Below are positions 9,954-22,321 of a DNA stretch of 64,000 nucleotides, piece by piece; position 1 is the first letter of the stretch, and each line of letters starts with the position of its first letter. The stretch is from NCBI GenBank assembly GCA_022414725.1, contig CM039464.1, forward strand, positions 58,899,136-58,963,135. Direction: 5' to 3'. The DNA is from Microglena sp. YARC. Taxonomy: Eukaryota > Chlorophyta > Chlorophyceae > Chlamydomonadales > Chlamydomonadaceae. The notes beneath the pieces were generated by a model. The model ran no database searches and was not told where the DNA came from. It saw nothing but the letters and a program-made list of their open reading frames with translations. The position numbers and the translations under genes are program-made.

Positions 9954-10280
9954 TTGCATTGTCCACCCTTGCCTGATTTTACCATGCAGAAAGGATCTGG
10001 AAGACCCAAGCACAAAGACAAGGTTGGACTGTCACCGAACACCCAGCAAAGCAAGGAGAACCAGTCTCCACCACAACGCAAGAGGAAAAGTGCAAAGACT
10101 GCCACAACCACTAGGAGTGAACCCAATGTGAAGATGCATCCCATGGGCATGGGTCTAGCGCGTCAGCCAAATAGACACAGTACTGCCAACATCTATCATG
10201 CAGGGTCTCAAGAGATAATTGCCACGCATGATCTCCTGATACAATGCTCAAGGGCACCATGCAGCCAGGCAAGTGCATGA
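9954..10280 (+). CDS. Unrecognised 108-codon ORF, basic
   Basis: The product has a basic segment (PPQRKRKSAK) that could act as a nuclear localisation signal and no recognised domain. It sits among repeats, has no visible promoter or homolog, and may be chance. An overlapping frame at 10244-10498 (84 codons, with SDPRENRWKYDSHKSC) looks similarly composed. If this is a real gene, it would need an intron or frameshift to join the two. Confidence 0.15.
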   Translation: MHCPPLPDFTMQKGSGRPKHKDKVGLSPNTQQSKENQSPPQRKRKSAKTATTTRSEPNVKMHPMGMGLARQPNRHSTANIYHAGSQEIIATHDLLIQCSRAPCSQASA

Positions 10281-11190
10281 TCCCACTAGAGAGTATTGCC
10301 CCGTGTCCTTTCAAGCTCTACTCAGACCCAAGAGAGAACAGGTGGAAGTATGACTCACATAAGAGTTGTCAGGAGCAAGTTGTCCCAGCATCCTACTTTC
10401 CACAGTGCCAACTAATCATGCTGCCATCCCTAGCTGAAGTCATGCTTCTGGCACAGTTGGATTGCACCAAGTGGCAAGTAGGCAACCACCATATTTGACC
10501 GCGTCCAGAGCAACTTCGGATGGGCTGCCGAGATGCTGCAATTTATGCAGCTAATTAATGCGATGGCATTACAGCAGCGCCGACCGGGCTTCCTGGTTGA
10601 GGAGTTGACGACGCAAGGGCCGCTGGCTGCAAGATACCATGCCTCCAGCAGATGCACTGTCAATCTACACAGGTCTAGCATAGACGGATTGGTTGCAAGA
10701 ATTAGCGAGAATCATTGGTCAAATTTCAAAAGCAATCTGACGCACTACCTCGCGCTCGTCCACGCGGAGGGCGGAAGAGGGCGTTGCGCAGTAATACTGA
10801 AAAAAGGCAGGATAGCAAGGAGGGAATAAAGCAGGACGCCAAAAATATCAAGTAGCAACAAACACATGCGTTGGGCGAGGAAGGGAAGGATATGAGGTGG
10901 GAGTACGAGAGGTAGAATGAAGGTTGGCGTGGCTTACCTTGGCCATATTGCAATGGCTCTAATCGTACGGCTATTTTGCCATGCCGCGTCCAATCCGCTT
11001 GGCTAAATGTACGCGAAAAGCTGGTGAAAGGACAACCTGCGAAAACATATATCAAAATTACTACGAGCACTGCCAGGTCATCGCAAGACATATTTATATT
11101 TCAGTGTGACTTGGGCTTTCATCGCAGTGATTGAGATTTGTTCATGTTCCGCCCTACAACAGCCACTATCAATATTCGGGCCCTTTACCG
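10281..11190. other. Unassigned region with weak ORFs
   Basis: Small ORFs exist on + (10533-10829, 98 codons) and - (10726-11091, 121 codons). They have no recognised motif, no partner copy in the window and no clear coding signature. I do not call a gene. Confidence 0.4.
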
Positions 11191-11194
11191 ACCC

Positions 11195-11660
11195 CATTAC
11201 AGAGGTTTTACAGTGGGTTTACAGGGGTAAACGCTGTAAACACTGTAAACGCTCTGTAAACCTGTACTCTACTCTACTTACAGACTTTGGTTACGTACCG
11301 TTAACACACTGTTGGGGTACGGTAGAAACGAGCTAAACCTCGCGGGCTGTAAACGGCCTGTAAATGCTTACATACTTTGTTACATAGTAGTTACAGACTC
11401 TGGTTTACAGACCTCTGTAAACCCTCTGTAAGTATGGCTGTAAACCCTCTGTTAGTATGGCTGTAAACCCTCTGTAACGAGGTGTGTATACCCTCTGTAA
11501 GTATGGCTGTACACGCTCCGTAACTAGGTGTGTAAACCCTCTGTAACGTGGTTGGTACACCCTATGTAACTAGGTGTGTAAACCCTCTGTGGCTGGGTGT
11601 GTAAACCATGTGTAGATCTTGTGTAACCAGGCCCGAAATCCGTCAGTAACGAGGTCTTTG
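11195..11660. repeat. Short tandem repeat rich in CTGTAAAC
   Basis: Imperfect units of roughly 23-27 bases alternate between GTATGGCTGTAAACCCTCTG and GTAACTAGGTGTGTAAACCCTCTG forms, clearest at 11400-11610. The 5' part is looser (GTAAACGCTGTAAACACTG). Confidence 0.75.
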
Positions 11661-11892
11661 GAATGGGGGGAAATGGGGCGCAGCTGCTTGATATTTTTAC
11701 ACTGCTCTGGGAGGGACGTTTACAAACATACACATATAGGTATCATGACAAGTAGTGCTCGGTGCGACGAGTCAATTGATAGAAGCTTACAAGATGCAGT
11801 CAACGAAAATAAGCTATTATAACTTCATTAGAAGGTCCATTCAAAGATATACACCTCCCCCCCCCACCCACCCACCCCTTAAATCCCCTGCC

Positions 11893-12890
11893 CCTTAAGC
11901 ATAACATGGCTTCGTTTGCTGCTCCTCGCTGTAGTGCTCTGTTGTTTCCACCTGCGCAACACAAGCACACCTACCACACACGAACACAAAATGTGAATAC
12001 GTCGAATAAATCCTGCTGCTACTGCTCTCCACTTGACATGCCTTGTAGTCCTGCTTCCACCTGTGCAACAGAAACCCACATCCATGTGCCCCAATCCATG
12101 ACAGCAGATGGGGGGCGACACATGTTTCCAAGAACATACAACACAGGCTGGTACATGACAGGAGTACCCCGGCCCACTCATAAATGCATCTTAACTCCCC
12201 CTACCCCTTCAGCACAACATGCTGAGCGGGGAGCAGCAGAAGAAGGTACACCCTAAGCTATCTTTATAACCACCTGCACAACGCAAGCACACATACCACC
12301 ATACATGCACACAAAATAAGGCATGACATGTAAATATGCAGAGTGACTCATGCTGCTGATCTCCGCTTGGCATGCCTTTTAGTCCTGTTTCCACCTGTGC
12401 AACAGAAACCCCCATCCATGCGCCCCCACATCCATGACAGCAGATGGGGGGCAACAAGTGTCTCGAAGAACATGCAACACAAACACAGGCTGGTACATGA
12501 CAGGAGTACCCTAGCCCGCTCATATAAATGCATCTTAACCTACCCTGCCCCTTCAGCAGAACATGCTGAGCAGGGAGCAGCATAGGGCTAAGGCTGAGCC
12601 TTCTCCTCCTGCTCCCCTCTCAGCATGTTGTGTTCTCTCGTTTGCACATGTGCAACACGGCCACACATACCATACATGCAAAAAAAAAGGCATCACATGT
12701 GAGTACGTAGAGTGGCTCCTCCAGTCCTCCCTCTGCTGCTCTCTGCCTGGCATGCTGTGTTGTCCAGCTTCCACCAGTGCAGTAGGAGCCCATATCCATG
12801 CGCTGCTATCCATGACAGTAGATGCGAGGCAACTTGATGGCTCCATAAGCATAGAACTAAACCATGAAAGCAACCAACACAGGTTTTAAC
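11893..12890. repeat. Three diverged tandem units of about 320-370 bp
   Basis: Blocks such as TTCCACCTGTGCAACAGAAAC and CCATGACAGCAGATGGGGGGC recur at roughly 12050, 12390 and 12770. The CACATACCA/ATACATGCA block recurs near 11967, 12290 and 12660. Overlapping ORFs on both strands are by-products of the repeat. Confidence 0.7.
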
Positions 12891-13989
12891 AGGATAGCAC
12901 ATGGAGCCAATAACGTCACAGTCAAGGCATGTTTTGTTTAGCTCATACAACGCACCAATCGAGGTCGACACATGATCTGCGTCTGCAAGACAGATGCCCC
13001 GCGGTGAAGGAGCATACGGGGATTGGAGGCACGAACCATAACTAGCGGCTGTCAGAAAGGCGTCAGATATGCGAATGCAGGGTCCGTTGCGTCGCAGGAA
13101 GCAGGCTCTGAAATTGGTTGCGTCTCAGGTAGAAGAGCTGGGGGTCCTCCTGAAGTAACCTGCCAGGGAGCAGCGCGAGGGGCGGCAGGGCGGTGAATAG
13201 AGCAGGGTAGGGCATGCGTGAGAGAGAAATGAAGGGTGGGGAGCAGCAGCACTTTGGGGGTAATCGCATGGCTCCATGAGCATGGAGCAATACAAGCACT
13301 CGTCAAACCTATATCCGTAGCGAGGCTCGCTCTGCGCGTTGTTCATACGTTGGCTTTGATCTCGGACTCCTGTTTCTGATAACGCCGAGATCATCGCAAC
13401 TCTCGATTTGTTCGGCTGGATGCACAACATTACCTGGTCGCCCGTCTAGGTGTTAACTGATCGAAGCAATGAACAGGGTAAATAAGGTAGCATGGTTCCA
13501 ATGCAACGATTGTGGCTGGAAATCGAGCAGTTGTTATATCGCAATGGCAGGCAAACGATGAGAAGGCTTTGACCCATCCAGGAGGTTGAAGTTACAGCGC
13601 AACCACCCCAGTAACCACCGCAACCGACATCAGCACTGCGGTTACAGCCCCGTGTGCCAGCTCAGCGGAGTGAGACTTGCGCAAATGAATTAGGCTGGAC
13701 CAGGATTACCCGTATTTATATTTAATTTTGTATATCCTATGTGAAGAAGGATACATCCCCTTGGATATGGTTTGCAGTTAGGACCTTTTACAAGTAATTT
13801 AATGTCGTGTTGCATGTCCATCCTTCTGTAAGCTGAGCCTTCTCTCCCCATGCCCCAAATGGAATGTAAATAGGCTATTGACATTGCACACACGCCACTA
13901 GACTATAGCTTAAAAAAATGGAAGTGAACGGACCAAGTTGCAACCTTTGTTTGGGTAGCCACATGGCATGTTTGGGGCATGCATGGAGT
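12891..13989. other. Intergenic sequence, one short minisatellite-related block
   Basis: Around 13180-13250 the sequence resembles one degraded 71-bp unit of the 7.9-kb array (GGCAGGGCGGTGAATAGAGC, GGCATGCGTGAGAGAGAAA). I see nothing else to name. Confidence 0.45.
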
Positions 13990-14287
13990 TATCAGCTTGG
14001 ATAACACTCCGGAGAGTGGACTTTGTGTGTGCAGCACGCCAATCTATAAATGCGGAGACGAGAATAAGTTACAAGCACAGGAGACCCATTAAGGGGCACC
14101 AGTGGAGGAAAGGGGGCGGTAGCCTGGAACCTGATCAGGGTACAGGCTAGACAGCGCGTGTCAGAAGAACCGATGACGCAGTCAACAGGAAGCTGACATA
14201 GTACTGTCAGGACCGATAGTTCTAAGGGAGTACACAAGGAGTCACCAAGACATAAAACAAGCGAGAGCACCGCTATTCATGCTGATA
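13990..14287 (-). repeat. LTR of the inverted copy, 298 bp
   Basis: Read on - it begins TATCAGCATG and ends AGCTGATA. It has the same length and apparently the same sequence as the LTRs at 17329 and 21287. Confidence 0.9.
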
Positions 14288-17200
14288 CTCCACCTATGAC
14301 GCAGGTGACATACAATACTAGTACTCCACCTATGGCACTGGGGACATAGAACCATAAACTGGTAGCAAACAAAAATTATTAAGGAACGGCGGAAAAACAG
14401 GAAACCAGAAGAAAGCCTTGTCTAAAATAAAAGGATGAGAAAGGATGAACCAAAAACCACTGTAGCACTCCGAAAATGTAGCAGCAAAAAAACTTGGGTC
14501 ATACCGAGCTGAGCTGAGACCAAAATGGAAATGTAACCATCCATGGTAAGCGCAAAAATACTATTCATCCAGAATAGTAGGCACCAAACCAGAAAATCAC
14601 AGGGAGGCCAAACAGAAATCAATCCTAATACCAAAGGAAGGGGAACAACGGTGACTGAAAGAACCGAGAACTTAACCTAAAGAGAAGACTGGAAAAAAAA
14701 TCGTATATCAAAGTTGGGGAACAACGGTATAGAAAACCCGATCCGGGAATAGGAACCTAACGCCAATCAATGATAACTAAAGAGACGGATTGAAATATCG
14801 TGTGAGCGCAGCACACGAGAGAATCAAAGCCTAAAGGACGCAGACAAGAGGACACTAAAGACTACGATGGAAAAAAAAAAAGTCGATGGAAAAATCCACT
14901 ACCTTAAAAAACTATTCTTAGCATAGAATTCATGACTAGGTTGGGATGAAAAAACCATGATGAACTGGTTTCTTACTCAAAGATGGAAGTAAGAAGATTT
15001 ATGAAAGTTAATTATCATAAATCCCCAGTTACGGCACTAACTAAAACATTCTAGGAGGTGGGTATCGCACCGCAAAGAACTCATGCACTCAAGACACACC
15101 AAGCGCCTAACCACAAGCAAACCAAACCTGCAGTAACTGAAAAAATCCAAAGGATGCGAAGTTAAAATTTTTCAAGAAACTTGTAACCAACAAAGGAAAC
15201 ACAGTTCAATGAACAATAGAAGGGTAGATGTACAACCATAGTACATAAAACCTATTGTCCACCTGAAAAATAGTAAACGCATAAAAAGGACTTCAAAGAA
15301 TTTACTGCAAAGGATGGACTGAAAGGGCGCTTGAAATACACTCGGAAAACAAGAAAGAGGTGAGCGGCGGTACATCTGCAAGTACAACTGCAAGATTACC
15401 CAGCCCACCAATTCACAGTAAAATCCGAAGGGAAACAACTACTACACTCCACAAAAAGTTCCAATCACATGAGGGGCTGGTGATCTAAAAACAGTGTGGA
15501 GTAAAAAGAAATAGCTAATCTATGATGAGCTCCACCGAACGAACCATCTGCCTATGGAACTAAGAGTCAGAAACCATCAAGACGCTATAACGGTGGTCTG
15601 AATTAAGTACCACCTTCCACCAAAACCAAGAAAGACAGCTGAAAGGAAGCTGCCTAAACAAAGCGTCGTAACGCTCCACCAATCTAGACTACCCTATAAG
15701 TCAGTCTAGGAGGTGCTGAGGAATAGGCACTCACACATAGGGCCATGTTAACCTACGTATGAGAACCAGCAGCACCTAAAACAATGAATCCTGGGTTGAC
15801 TGTAACACCCCAGCCATACGCAGTATCAAGCTAGACCAGTGTTCAAGATCATCACTTACCCATTCGGCAACGGCTACATCATCACATGGGCTTGACCCGA
15901 GTAATCCACCAGGGACGACAGGAGGCGTCGGAATTATCGACACCCGCGAGCCATCCGAGGTGGTCGGAGGTTGGCGACTATTAGTCAATGGACCTGATCC
16001 AGGTACCACTATGATCGAAGGCTGTCTAAATCCTAAAGCTTCACCGCTAAAAACGTGGCACAGAGGAGGGCCTGGCGACCCCCTGAGATTCGGCTAAGAT
16101 TATAGTTGGATATCCAACTCCCACCCGCCCTAAAACTTCACACACAATACAGCAAGATCAGGCCCTGGTCTAGAATGCAACAATGATACATCCCAGCCAG
16201 GCCAGCCAACAACAATTGGGTTGTTAAAGGGCGTAGGGAATTACCGGTAACACATAACATATCACCGTTTGATGACAGGAGGGATGCAAGCGGGCACGGG
16301 AACCCATACTAATGGGAGAACCCAGAAAGACAGTTTAGAACTGAACTGGAGATAGAGAGTACATCACTACTCACTACTAACTGGCGCAACATTGGAAACC
16401 CAAATATAATAACCCTTACTCACCAGGGAATACCCAACCAGTCTACCAAATAATGCCTTTCTAACTAGCTTGTTGCGTGACTGCCCAATACTAAGATTAC
16501 ATAGCAAGGGCAACCAAACAAACGCAACAACGACACATCAGGTGCAACCCCAAAGAAAAGCTCCGAAGGAGTCTTGTCTCCCTAGATGAACACGCGATTT
16601 GCAAAGATAACACACTAGCACCATGCTGAGCAGTGTCATCATCAACAACTCATGCATGCCCCAACTAATCGAGATCAACCATGCCTCTATACCACTTAAC
16701 TAAAAATTCCTAAGCCCTATCAGAACTCAAACACTTGAACCCAAACTCACGTAGCTAAGGCATACACCTAAGGGGGGAACCAGGGGCACGGGAAGACAAA
16801 GTAGTAACCTCTGTCGAACCACGGAACGCACCCAGGGGTCACAAGGAGCCTAAGAGAGAAAAATATCCACCAAGATATCATGCCAAAGATCCTCCACGGC
16901 CGCTGGACTAGGGCCAGGACGGCGTCCTGTAGCATGGGCGAAGTCCGGCGCTGCGAGACCTGGGATCACAGAAGGTGGGGAAGCGTTAGGTCGAAGTCGA
17001 GATTTGAGGTATGGGAAAAAGGAGACGAGAATGTCAGTGCAGCAAGTCACACCTGGTGCAGAAAATCGCACCAATGGCAGAAAATCGCAAATCGCAAGGG
17101 CAGAATTCGAACATTTATCGCTAGGATGCGAAGAGCAGAGCCGAGGCATGTAAAGGTCCTAATATCCCGCCGTCGATGATCAGTCAATCCCAAGTCCCCC

Positions 17201-17326
17201 CCTCTATCGCTCGACTCACCCGGTTGGGGGGTAGAGGGAGCAGCACCCGTAGTGGTGCTGACCATACCCCCCTGCTTCCTACCACCTCCAGAATCTCCAG
17301 GTCCAGACGCGTAGGTCGTCCTCCTC
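13990..17326 (-). mobile_element. 5'-truncated inverted copy of the non-autonomous Copia element
   Basis: This is almost exactly the reverse complement of 18263-21584. Several long frames are identical in translation, and only small indels and substitutions separate the copies. It runs from a complete 3' LTR (13990-14287) to an internal point and lacks the 5' LTR and gag start. It ends two bases from the 5' LTR of the + copy, so the two form a palindrome with about 3.3-kb arms and a 0.93-kb spacer. The outer flank is GGAGT; no matching duplication is seen. Confidence 0.88.
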
Positions 17327-17328
17327 TT

Positions 17329-17626
17329 TATCAGCATGAATAGCGGTGCTCTCGCTTGTTTTATGTCTTGGTGACTCCTTGTGTACTCCCTTAGAACTAT
17401 CGGTCCTGACAGTACTATGTCAGCTTCCTGTTGACTGCGTCATCGGTTCTTCTGACACGCGCTGTCTAGCCTGTACCCTGATCAGGTTCCAGGCTACCGC
17501 CCCCTTTCCTCCACTGGTGCCCCTTAATGGGTCTCCTGTGCTTGTAACTTATTCTCGTCTCCGCATTTATAGATTGGCGTGCTGCACACACAAAGTCCAC
17601 TCTCCGGAGTGTTATCCAAGCTGATA
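17329..17626 (+). repeat. 5' LTR of the LARD-like element
   Basis: It begins TATCAGCATG and ends AGCTGATA; the termini are a 7-bp inverted repeat TATCAGC/GCTGATA. The TATA-like TTTATAGA is near 17566. Confidence 0.92.
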
Positions 17627-17663
17627 GGTTATACGGCCCTTCATTTACTACCACTGCTTTGCG

Positions 17664-17880
17664 ATGCAACTTCCGCGAGGACCTCCCGCCATTTGAGAAA
17701 CTCCATGACATGGATGGTCTTTCCTGGACGCGCGGGATGCGCAGTATCATTCTCAGCGATGGCTGCGACCAATCCTTCCAACGGAGGAACGGCTCCTCTT
17801 GATGATTGGCTAGACGTTTGTGCACCAGCTGCCTCTGCTAGCGGTCATGAGAGTCCTTCCGCCATCGTGGAAGTAACCCC
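17664..17880 (+). pseudogene. Gag N-terminal remnant of the LARD-like element
   Basis: The start ATGCAACTTCCGCGAGG parallels Copia-1 gag at 220. The blocks encoding SWTRGM and DDWLDVCAPAASASGHE are recognisable but out of a common frame because of indels. The similarity fades after the CCCCCC run at 17877-17884. It cannot make Gag, although the retained sequence may keep packaging signals that usually lie in the leader and gag start. Confidence 0.75.
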
Positions 17881-18179
17881 CCCCCCAATCATTCCTCCAT
17901 CTTCTCTTCTTTTTCCTCCCCTGCCGTCTGTCGCCTCCTCCCGTCTGTCGTAGATGACTGTGACGTGCAGACTCAAGTCGGCGACTAGCCTGGACATCGG
18001 TGGAGATACCCCGTCTTCGTCTGCTCGCGTCCTTGACGTCGCTAACCTTTCTCCGGTGTTTGAGGCTCTGCCTGCATACCGGAGGTTGCCAAGCCGACCA
18101 AGCTCCCTGCTGATGTCTACGTCGTCTTTGCCCCCTTTGCTCTGCCCAGCCGACGGTCGGCTCCTGGCATGAGCTTGCG

Positions 18180-18840
18180 CTCTAGTGGCTCTGTGCTACC
18201 TTGTGGAGAAATTTTTTCGATCAAAACTGGCGGATCGCCGGCACTGCCGTAGGATTCGCCAGAGGAGGACGACCTACGCGTCTGGACCTGGAGATTCTGG
18301 AGGTGGTAGGAAGCAGGGGGGTATGGTCAGCACCACTACGGGTGCTGCTCCCTCTACCCCCCAACCGGGTGAGTCGAGCGATAGAGGGGGGGACTTGAGA
18401 TTGACTGATCATCGACGGCGGGATATTAGGACCTTTACATGCCTCGGCTCTGCTCTTCGCATCCTAGCGATAAATGTTCGAATTCTGCCCTTGCGATTTG
18501 CGATTTTCTGCCATTGGTGCGATTTTCTGCACCAGGTGTGACTTGCTGCACTGACATTCTCGTCTCCTTTTTCCCATACCTCAAATCTCGACTTCGACCT
18601 AACGCTTCCCCACCTTCTGTGATCCCAGGTCTCGCAGCGCCGGACTTCGCCCATGCTACAGGCCGTCCTGGCCCTAGTCCAGCGGCCGTGGAGGATCTTT
18701 GGCATGATATCTTGATATTTTTCTCTCTTAGGCTCCTTGTGACCCCTGGGTGCGTTCCGTGGTTCGACAGAGGTTACTACTTTGTCTTCCCGCGCCCCTG
18801 GTTTCCCCCCTTAGGTGTATGCCTTAGCTACGTGAGTTTG
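18180..18840 (+). other. Segment of non-Copia origin in the LARD-like element
   Basis: This stretch has no counterpart in Copia-1 or Copia-2. One frame (18185-18541) is open for 118 codons with a Gly/Ser/Thr-rich part (ASGPGDSGGGRKQGG) and a later basic part; 18439-18855 is open in another frame. It could be an acquired host sequence or degenerate gag. No domain is recognised. The inverted copy carries the same segment with single-base indels. Confidence 0.45.
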
Positions 18841-19250
18841 GGTTCAAGTGTTTGAGTTCTGATAGGGCTTAGGAATTTTTAGTTAAGTGGTATAGAGGCA
18901 TGGTTGATCTCGATTAGTTGGGGCATGCATGAGTTGTTGATGATGACACTGCTCAGCATGGTGCTAGTGTGTTATCTTTGCAATCGCGTGTTCATCTAGG
19001 GAGACAAGACTCCTTCGGAGCTTTTCTTTGGGGTTGCACCTGATGTGTCGTTGTTGCGTTTGTTTGGTTGCCCTTGCTATGTAATCTTAGTATTGGGCAG
19101 TCACGCAACAAGCTAGTTAGAAAGGCATTATTTGGTAGACTGGTTGGGTATTCCCTGGTGAGTAAGGGTTATTATATTTGGGTTTCCAATGTTGCGCCAG
19201 TTAGTAGTGAGTAGTGATGTACTCTCTATCTCCAGTTCAGTTCTAAACTG
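18840..19250 (+). pseudogene. Integrase fragment of the LARD-like element
   Basis: Similarity to Copia-1 3325-3800 is clear (GTGTTTGAGTTCTGATAGGGC; GGAGACAAGACTCC; CTTTTCTTTGGGGTTGCACC; TGGGTATTCCCTGGTGAGTA). In-frame stops and deletions destroy the coding sequence, including most of the catalytic core. Confidence 0.8.
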
Positions 19251-19483
19251 TCTTTCTGGGTTCTCCCATTAGTATGGGTCCCGTGCCCGCTTGCATCCCT
19301 CCTGTCATCAAACGGTGATATGTTATGTGTTTACCGGTAATTCCCTACGCCCTTTAACAAACCCAATTGTTGTTGGCTGGCCTGGCTGGGATGTATCATT
19401 GTTGCATTCTAGACCAGGCCTGATCTTGCTGTATTGTGTGTGAAGTTTTAGGGCGGGTGGGAGTTGGATATCCAACTATAATC

Positions 19484-19803
19484 TTAGCCGAATCTCAGGG
19501 GGTCGCCAGGCCCTCCTCTGTGCCACGTTTTAGCGGTGAAGCTTTAGGATTTAGACAGCCTTCGATCATAGTGGTACCTGGATCAGGTCCATTGACTAAT
19601 AGTCGCCAACCTCCGACCACCTCGGATGGCTCGCGGGTGTCGATAATTCCGACGCCTCCTGTCGTCCCTGGTGGATTACTCGGGTCAAGCCCATGTGATG
19701 ATGTAGCCGTTGCCGAATGGGTAAGTGATGATCTTGAACACTGGTCTAGCTTGATACTGCGTATGGCTGGGGTGTTACAGTCAACCCAGGATTCATTGTT
19801 TTA
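19484..19803 (+). pseudogene. IN-RT linker remnant of the LARD-like element
   Basis: This matches Copia-1 4059-4375 closely, from GCCGAATCTCAGGGGGTCGC to the GTATGGCTGGGGTGTT block, after which RT should start but is absent. An open frame of 122 codons (19436-19804) is residual. Confidence 0.75.
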
Positions 19804-21286
19804 GGTGCTGCTGGTTCTCATACGTAGGTTAACATGGCCCTATGTGTGAGTGCCTATTCCTCAGCACCTCCTAGACTGACTTATAGGGTAGTCTAGATTG
19901 GTGGAGCGTTACGACGCTTTGTTTAGGCAGCTTCCTTTCAGCTGTCTTTCTTGGTTTTGGTGGAAGGTGGTACTTAATTCAGACCACCGTTATAGCGTCT
20001 TGATGGTTTCTGACTCTTAGTTCCATAGGCAGATGGTTCGTTCGGTGGAGCTCATCATAGATTAGCTATTTCTTTTTACTCCACACTGTTTTTTAGATCA
20101 CCAGCCCCTCATGTGATTGGAACTTTTTGTGGAGTGTAGTAGTTGTTTCCCTTCGGATTTTACTGTGAATTGGTGGGCTGGGTAATCTTGCAGTTGTACT
20201 TGCAGATGTACCGCCGCTCACCTCTTTCTTGTTTTCCGAGTGTATTTCAAGCGCCCTTTCAGTCCATCCTTTGCAGTAAATTCTTTGAAGTCCTTTTTAT
20301 GCGTTTACTATTTTTCAGGTGGACAATAGGTTTTATGTACTATGGTTGTACATCTACCCTTCTATTGTTCATTGAACTGTGTTTCCTTTGTTGGTTACAA
20401 GTTTCTTGAAAATTTAACTTCGCATCCTTTGGATTTTTTCAGTTGCTGCAGGTTTGGTTTGCTTTGGTTAGGCGCTTGGTTTGTCTTGAGTGCACGAGTT
20501 CTTTGCGGTGCGATACCCACCTCTTAGACTGTTTTTCGTTAGTGCCGTAGCTGGGGATTTATGATAATTAACTTTCATAAATCTTCTTACTTCCATCTTT
20601 GAGTGAGAAACCAGTTCATCATGGTTTTTTCATCCCAACCTAGTCATGAATTCTATGCTAAGAATAGTTTTTAAGGTAGTGGATTTTTCCATCGACTTTA
20701 TTTTTTTCCATCGTAGTCTTTAGTGTCCTCTTGTCTGCGTCCTTTAGGCTTTGATTCTCTCGTGTGCTGCGCTCACACGATATTTCAATCCGTCTCTTTG
20801 GTTATCATTGATTGGCGTTACGTTCCTATTCCCGGATCGGGTTTTCTATACCGTTGTTCCCCAACTTTGATATACGATTTTTTCAGTCTTCTCTTTAGGT
20901 TAAGTTCTCGGTTTTTTCAGTCACCGTTGTTCCCCTTCCTTTGGTATTGGGATTGATTTCTGTTTGGCCTCCCTGTGATTTTCTGGTTTGGTGCCTACTA
21001 TTCTGGATGAATAGTATTTGTGCGCTTACCATGGATGGTTACATTTCCATTTTGGTCTCAGCTCAGCTCGGTATGACCCAAGTTTTTTGCTGCTACATTT
21101 TCGGAGTACTACAGTTGTTTTTGGTTCATCTTTTCTCATCCTTTTATTTTAGACAAGGCTTTCTTCTGGTTTCCTGTTTTTCCGCCGTTCCTTAATAATT
21201 TTTGTTTGCTACCAGTTTATGGTTCTATGTCCCCAGTGCCATAGGTGGAGTACTAGTATTGTATGTCACCTGCGTCATAGGTGGAG

Positions 21287-21584
21287 TATCAGCATGAATA
21301 GCGGTGCTCTCGCTTGTTTTATGTCTTGGTGACTCCTTGTGTACTCCCTTAGAACTATCGGTCCTGACAGTACTATGTCAGCTTCCTGTTGACTGCGTCA
21401 TCGGTTCTTCTGACACGCGCTGTCTAGCCTGTACCCTGATCAGGTTCCAGGCTACCGCCCCCTTTCCTCCACTGGTGCCCCTTAATGGGTCTCCTGTGCT
21501 TGTAACTTATTCTCGTCTCCGCATTTATAGATTGGCGTGCTGCACACACAAAGTCCACTCTCCGGAGTGTTATCCAAGCTGATA
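21287..21584 (+). repeat. 3' LTR of the LARD-like element
   Basis: It is preceded by the purine-rich CATAGGTGGAG and followed by the target duplication CTCTT. The length equals that of the 5' LTR (298 bp). Confidence 0.92.
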
Positions 21585-21619
21585 CTCTTGAGACACAGAA
21601 ATCCTGCTGCTCTGCTTGC
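21585..21619. repeat. 35-bp duplication of exon sequence from 22327-22361
   Basis: The 35 bases starting CTCTTGAGACACAGAAATCC are identical to 22327-22361, inside the last exon of the gene remnant on -. The first five are also the target duplication of the LARD-like element. Confidence 0.85.
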
Positions 21620-22321
21620 ACTATGAATAAAACAGCATTTTACGAACTTGCTAATTCTCGGACAGGTATCGTAAAGTGAAAATCTACGAACCCCCCTCGT
21701 AATATGTCATGAGGACCCTTAGTAAAGTTTTTTCTATCATCTAAAGCATTTTACGGAGCCCAATTAGCAAATTACGAGGGAGGTGTCGTAGATCGAGAAT
21801 GTATCGAGAATGTATGTGTTGTTATTAATATGTAGGCTTCTGCCTATAGGGCTACCGGTGGACAAAATTAGCCCTAGTAGGGCTATTAGCTAAGTTAGCC
21901 CTAATAGTGCACAACTAATTTAGCCAAACTAGCCAAACTTAGCCAAAATAACCCAGGAAAGTGCCACGTGCAAAGGAGAGTGTTGCTATGCATCATGCTA
22001 ACCTTTTTTGGCAATTCTGTATGATCTGCCCCTCATAAGTTCATGATGAAGTACCTCATAACTGCGGAAGCAAACAGAGACTGCTGTATTAGCATATCAA
22101 AGCTTTACATTGGAGGAAAATAATTATACAAGTACATAATAACATAACAGAATATGGCAAAATCCTGGATGGCTCTGTCCAAACTCTAGACTTGTATGTT
22201 GTTTGCCTTGTTAAAGGGAGTCTGGCTCGTGTAAAGAAACATGGCAAAATACCGAATGAACTCCGATGTTTGGGCTGGGTTTGGCCACCATGCCCTGCCC
22301 TCTTGGAGCACAGAAAACATG
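21620..22321. other. AT-rich interval without a recognised gene
   Basis: There are short repeats around TAGCCCTA (21866-21920) and nothing coding. It may include the 3' untranslated region of the gene remnant on -. Confidence 0.4.

Larger units (their letters stand above)
17329..21584 (+). mobile_element. Non-autonomous Copia-derived LTR element (LARD-like), 4256 bp
   Basis: Two 298-bp LTRs are flanked by the 5-bp target duplication CTCTT (17324-17328 and 21585-21589). The element has the primer site and gag start of Copia-1, an integrase fragment and the IN-RT linker. It lacks protease, RT and RNase H and carries unrelated segments at about 18180-18830 and 19800-20800. It must therefore be mobilised by a full Copia relative. 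The LTRs appear identical, so the insertion is recent. Confidence 0.9.

Noticed and set aside
11895..12971. Overlapping ORFs of 80-124 codons on both strands
   Set aside because: They repeat with the roughly 350-bp tandem units, and neither strand shows a conserved frame across units.
13990..21584. Single integration of one palindromic cDNA
   Set aside because: The outer flanks GGAGT and CTCTT differ, while CTCTT duplicates exactly around the + copy alone.
13990..21584. Chromosomal fold-back duplication of the LARD-like element and its flank
   Set aside because: The inverted arm stops exactly at the LTR end and does not copy the sequence after 21584.
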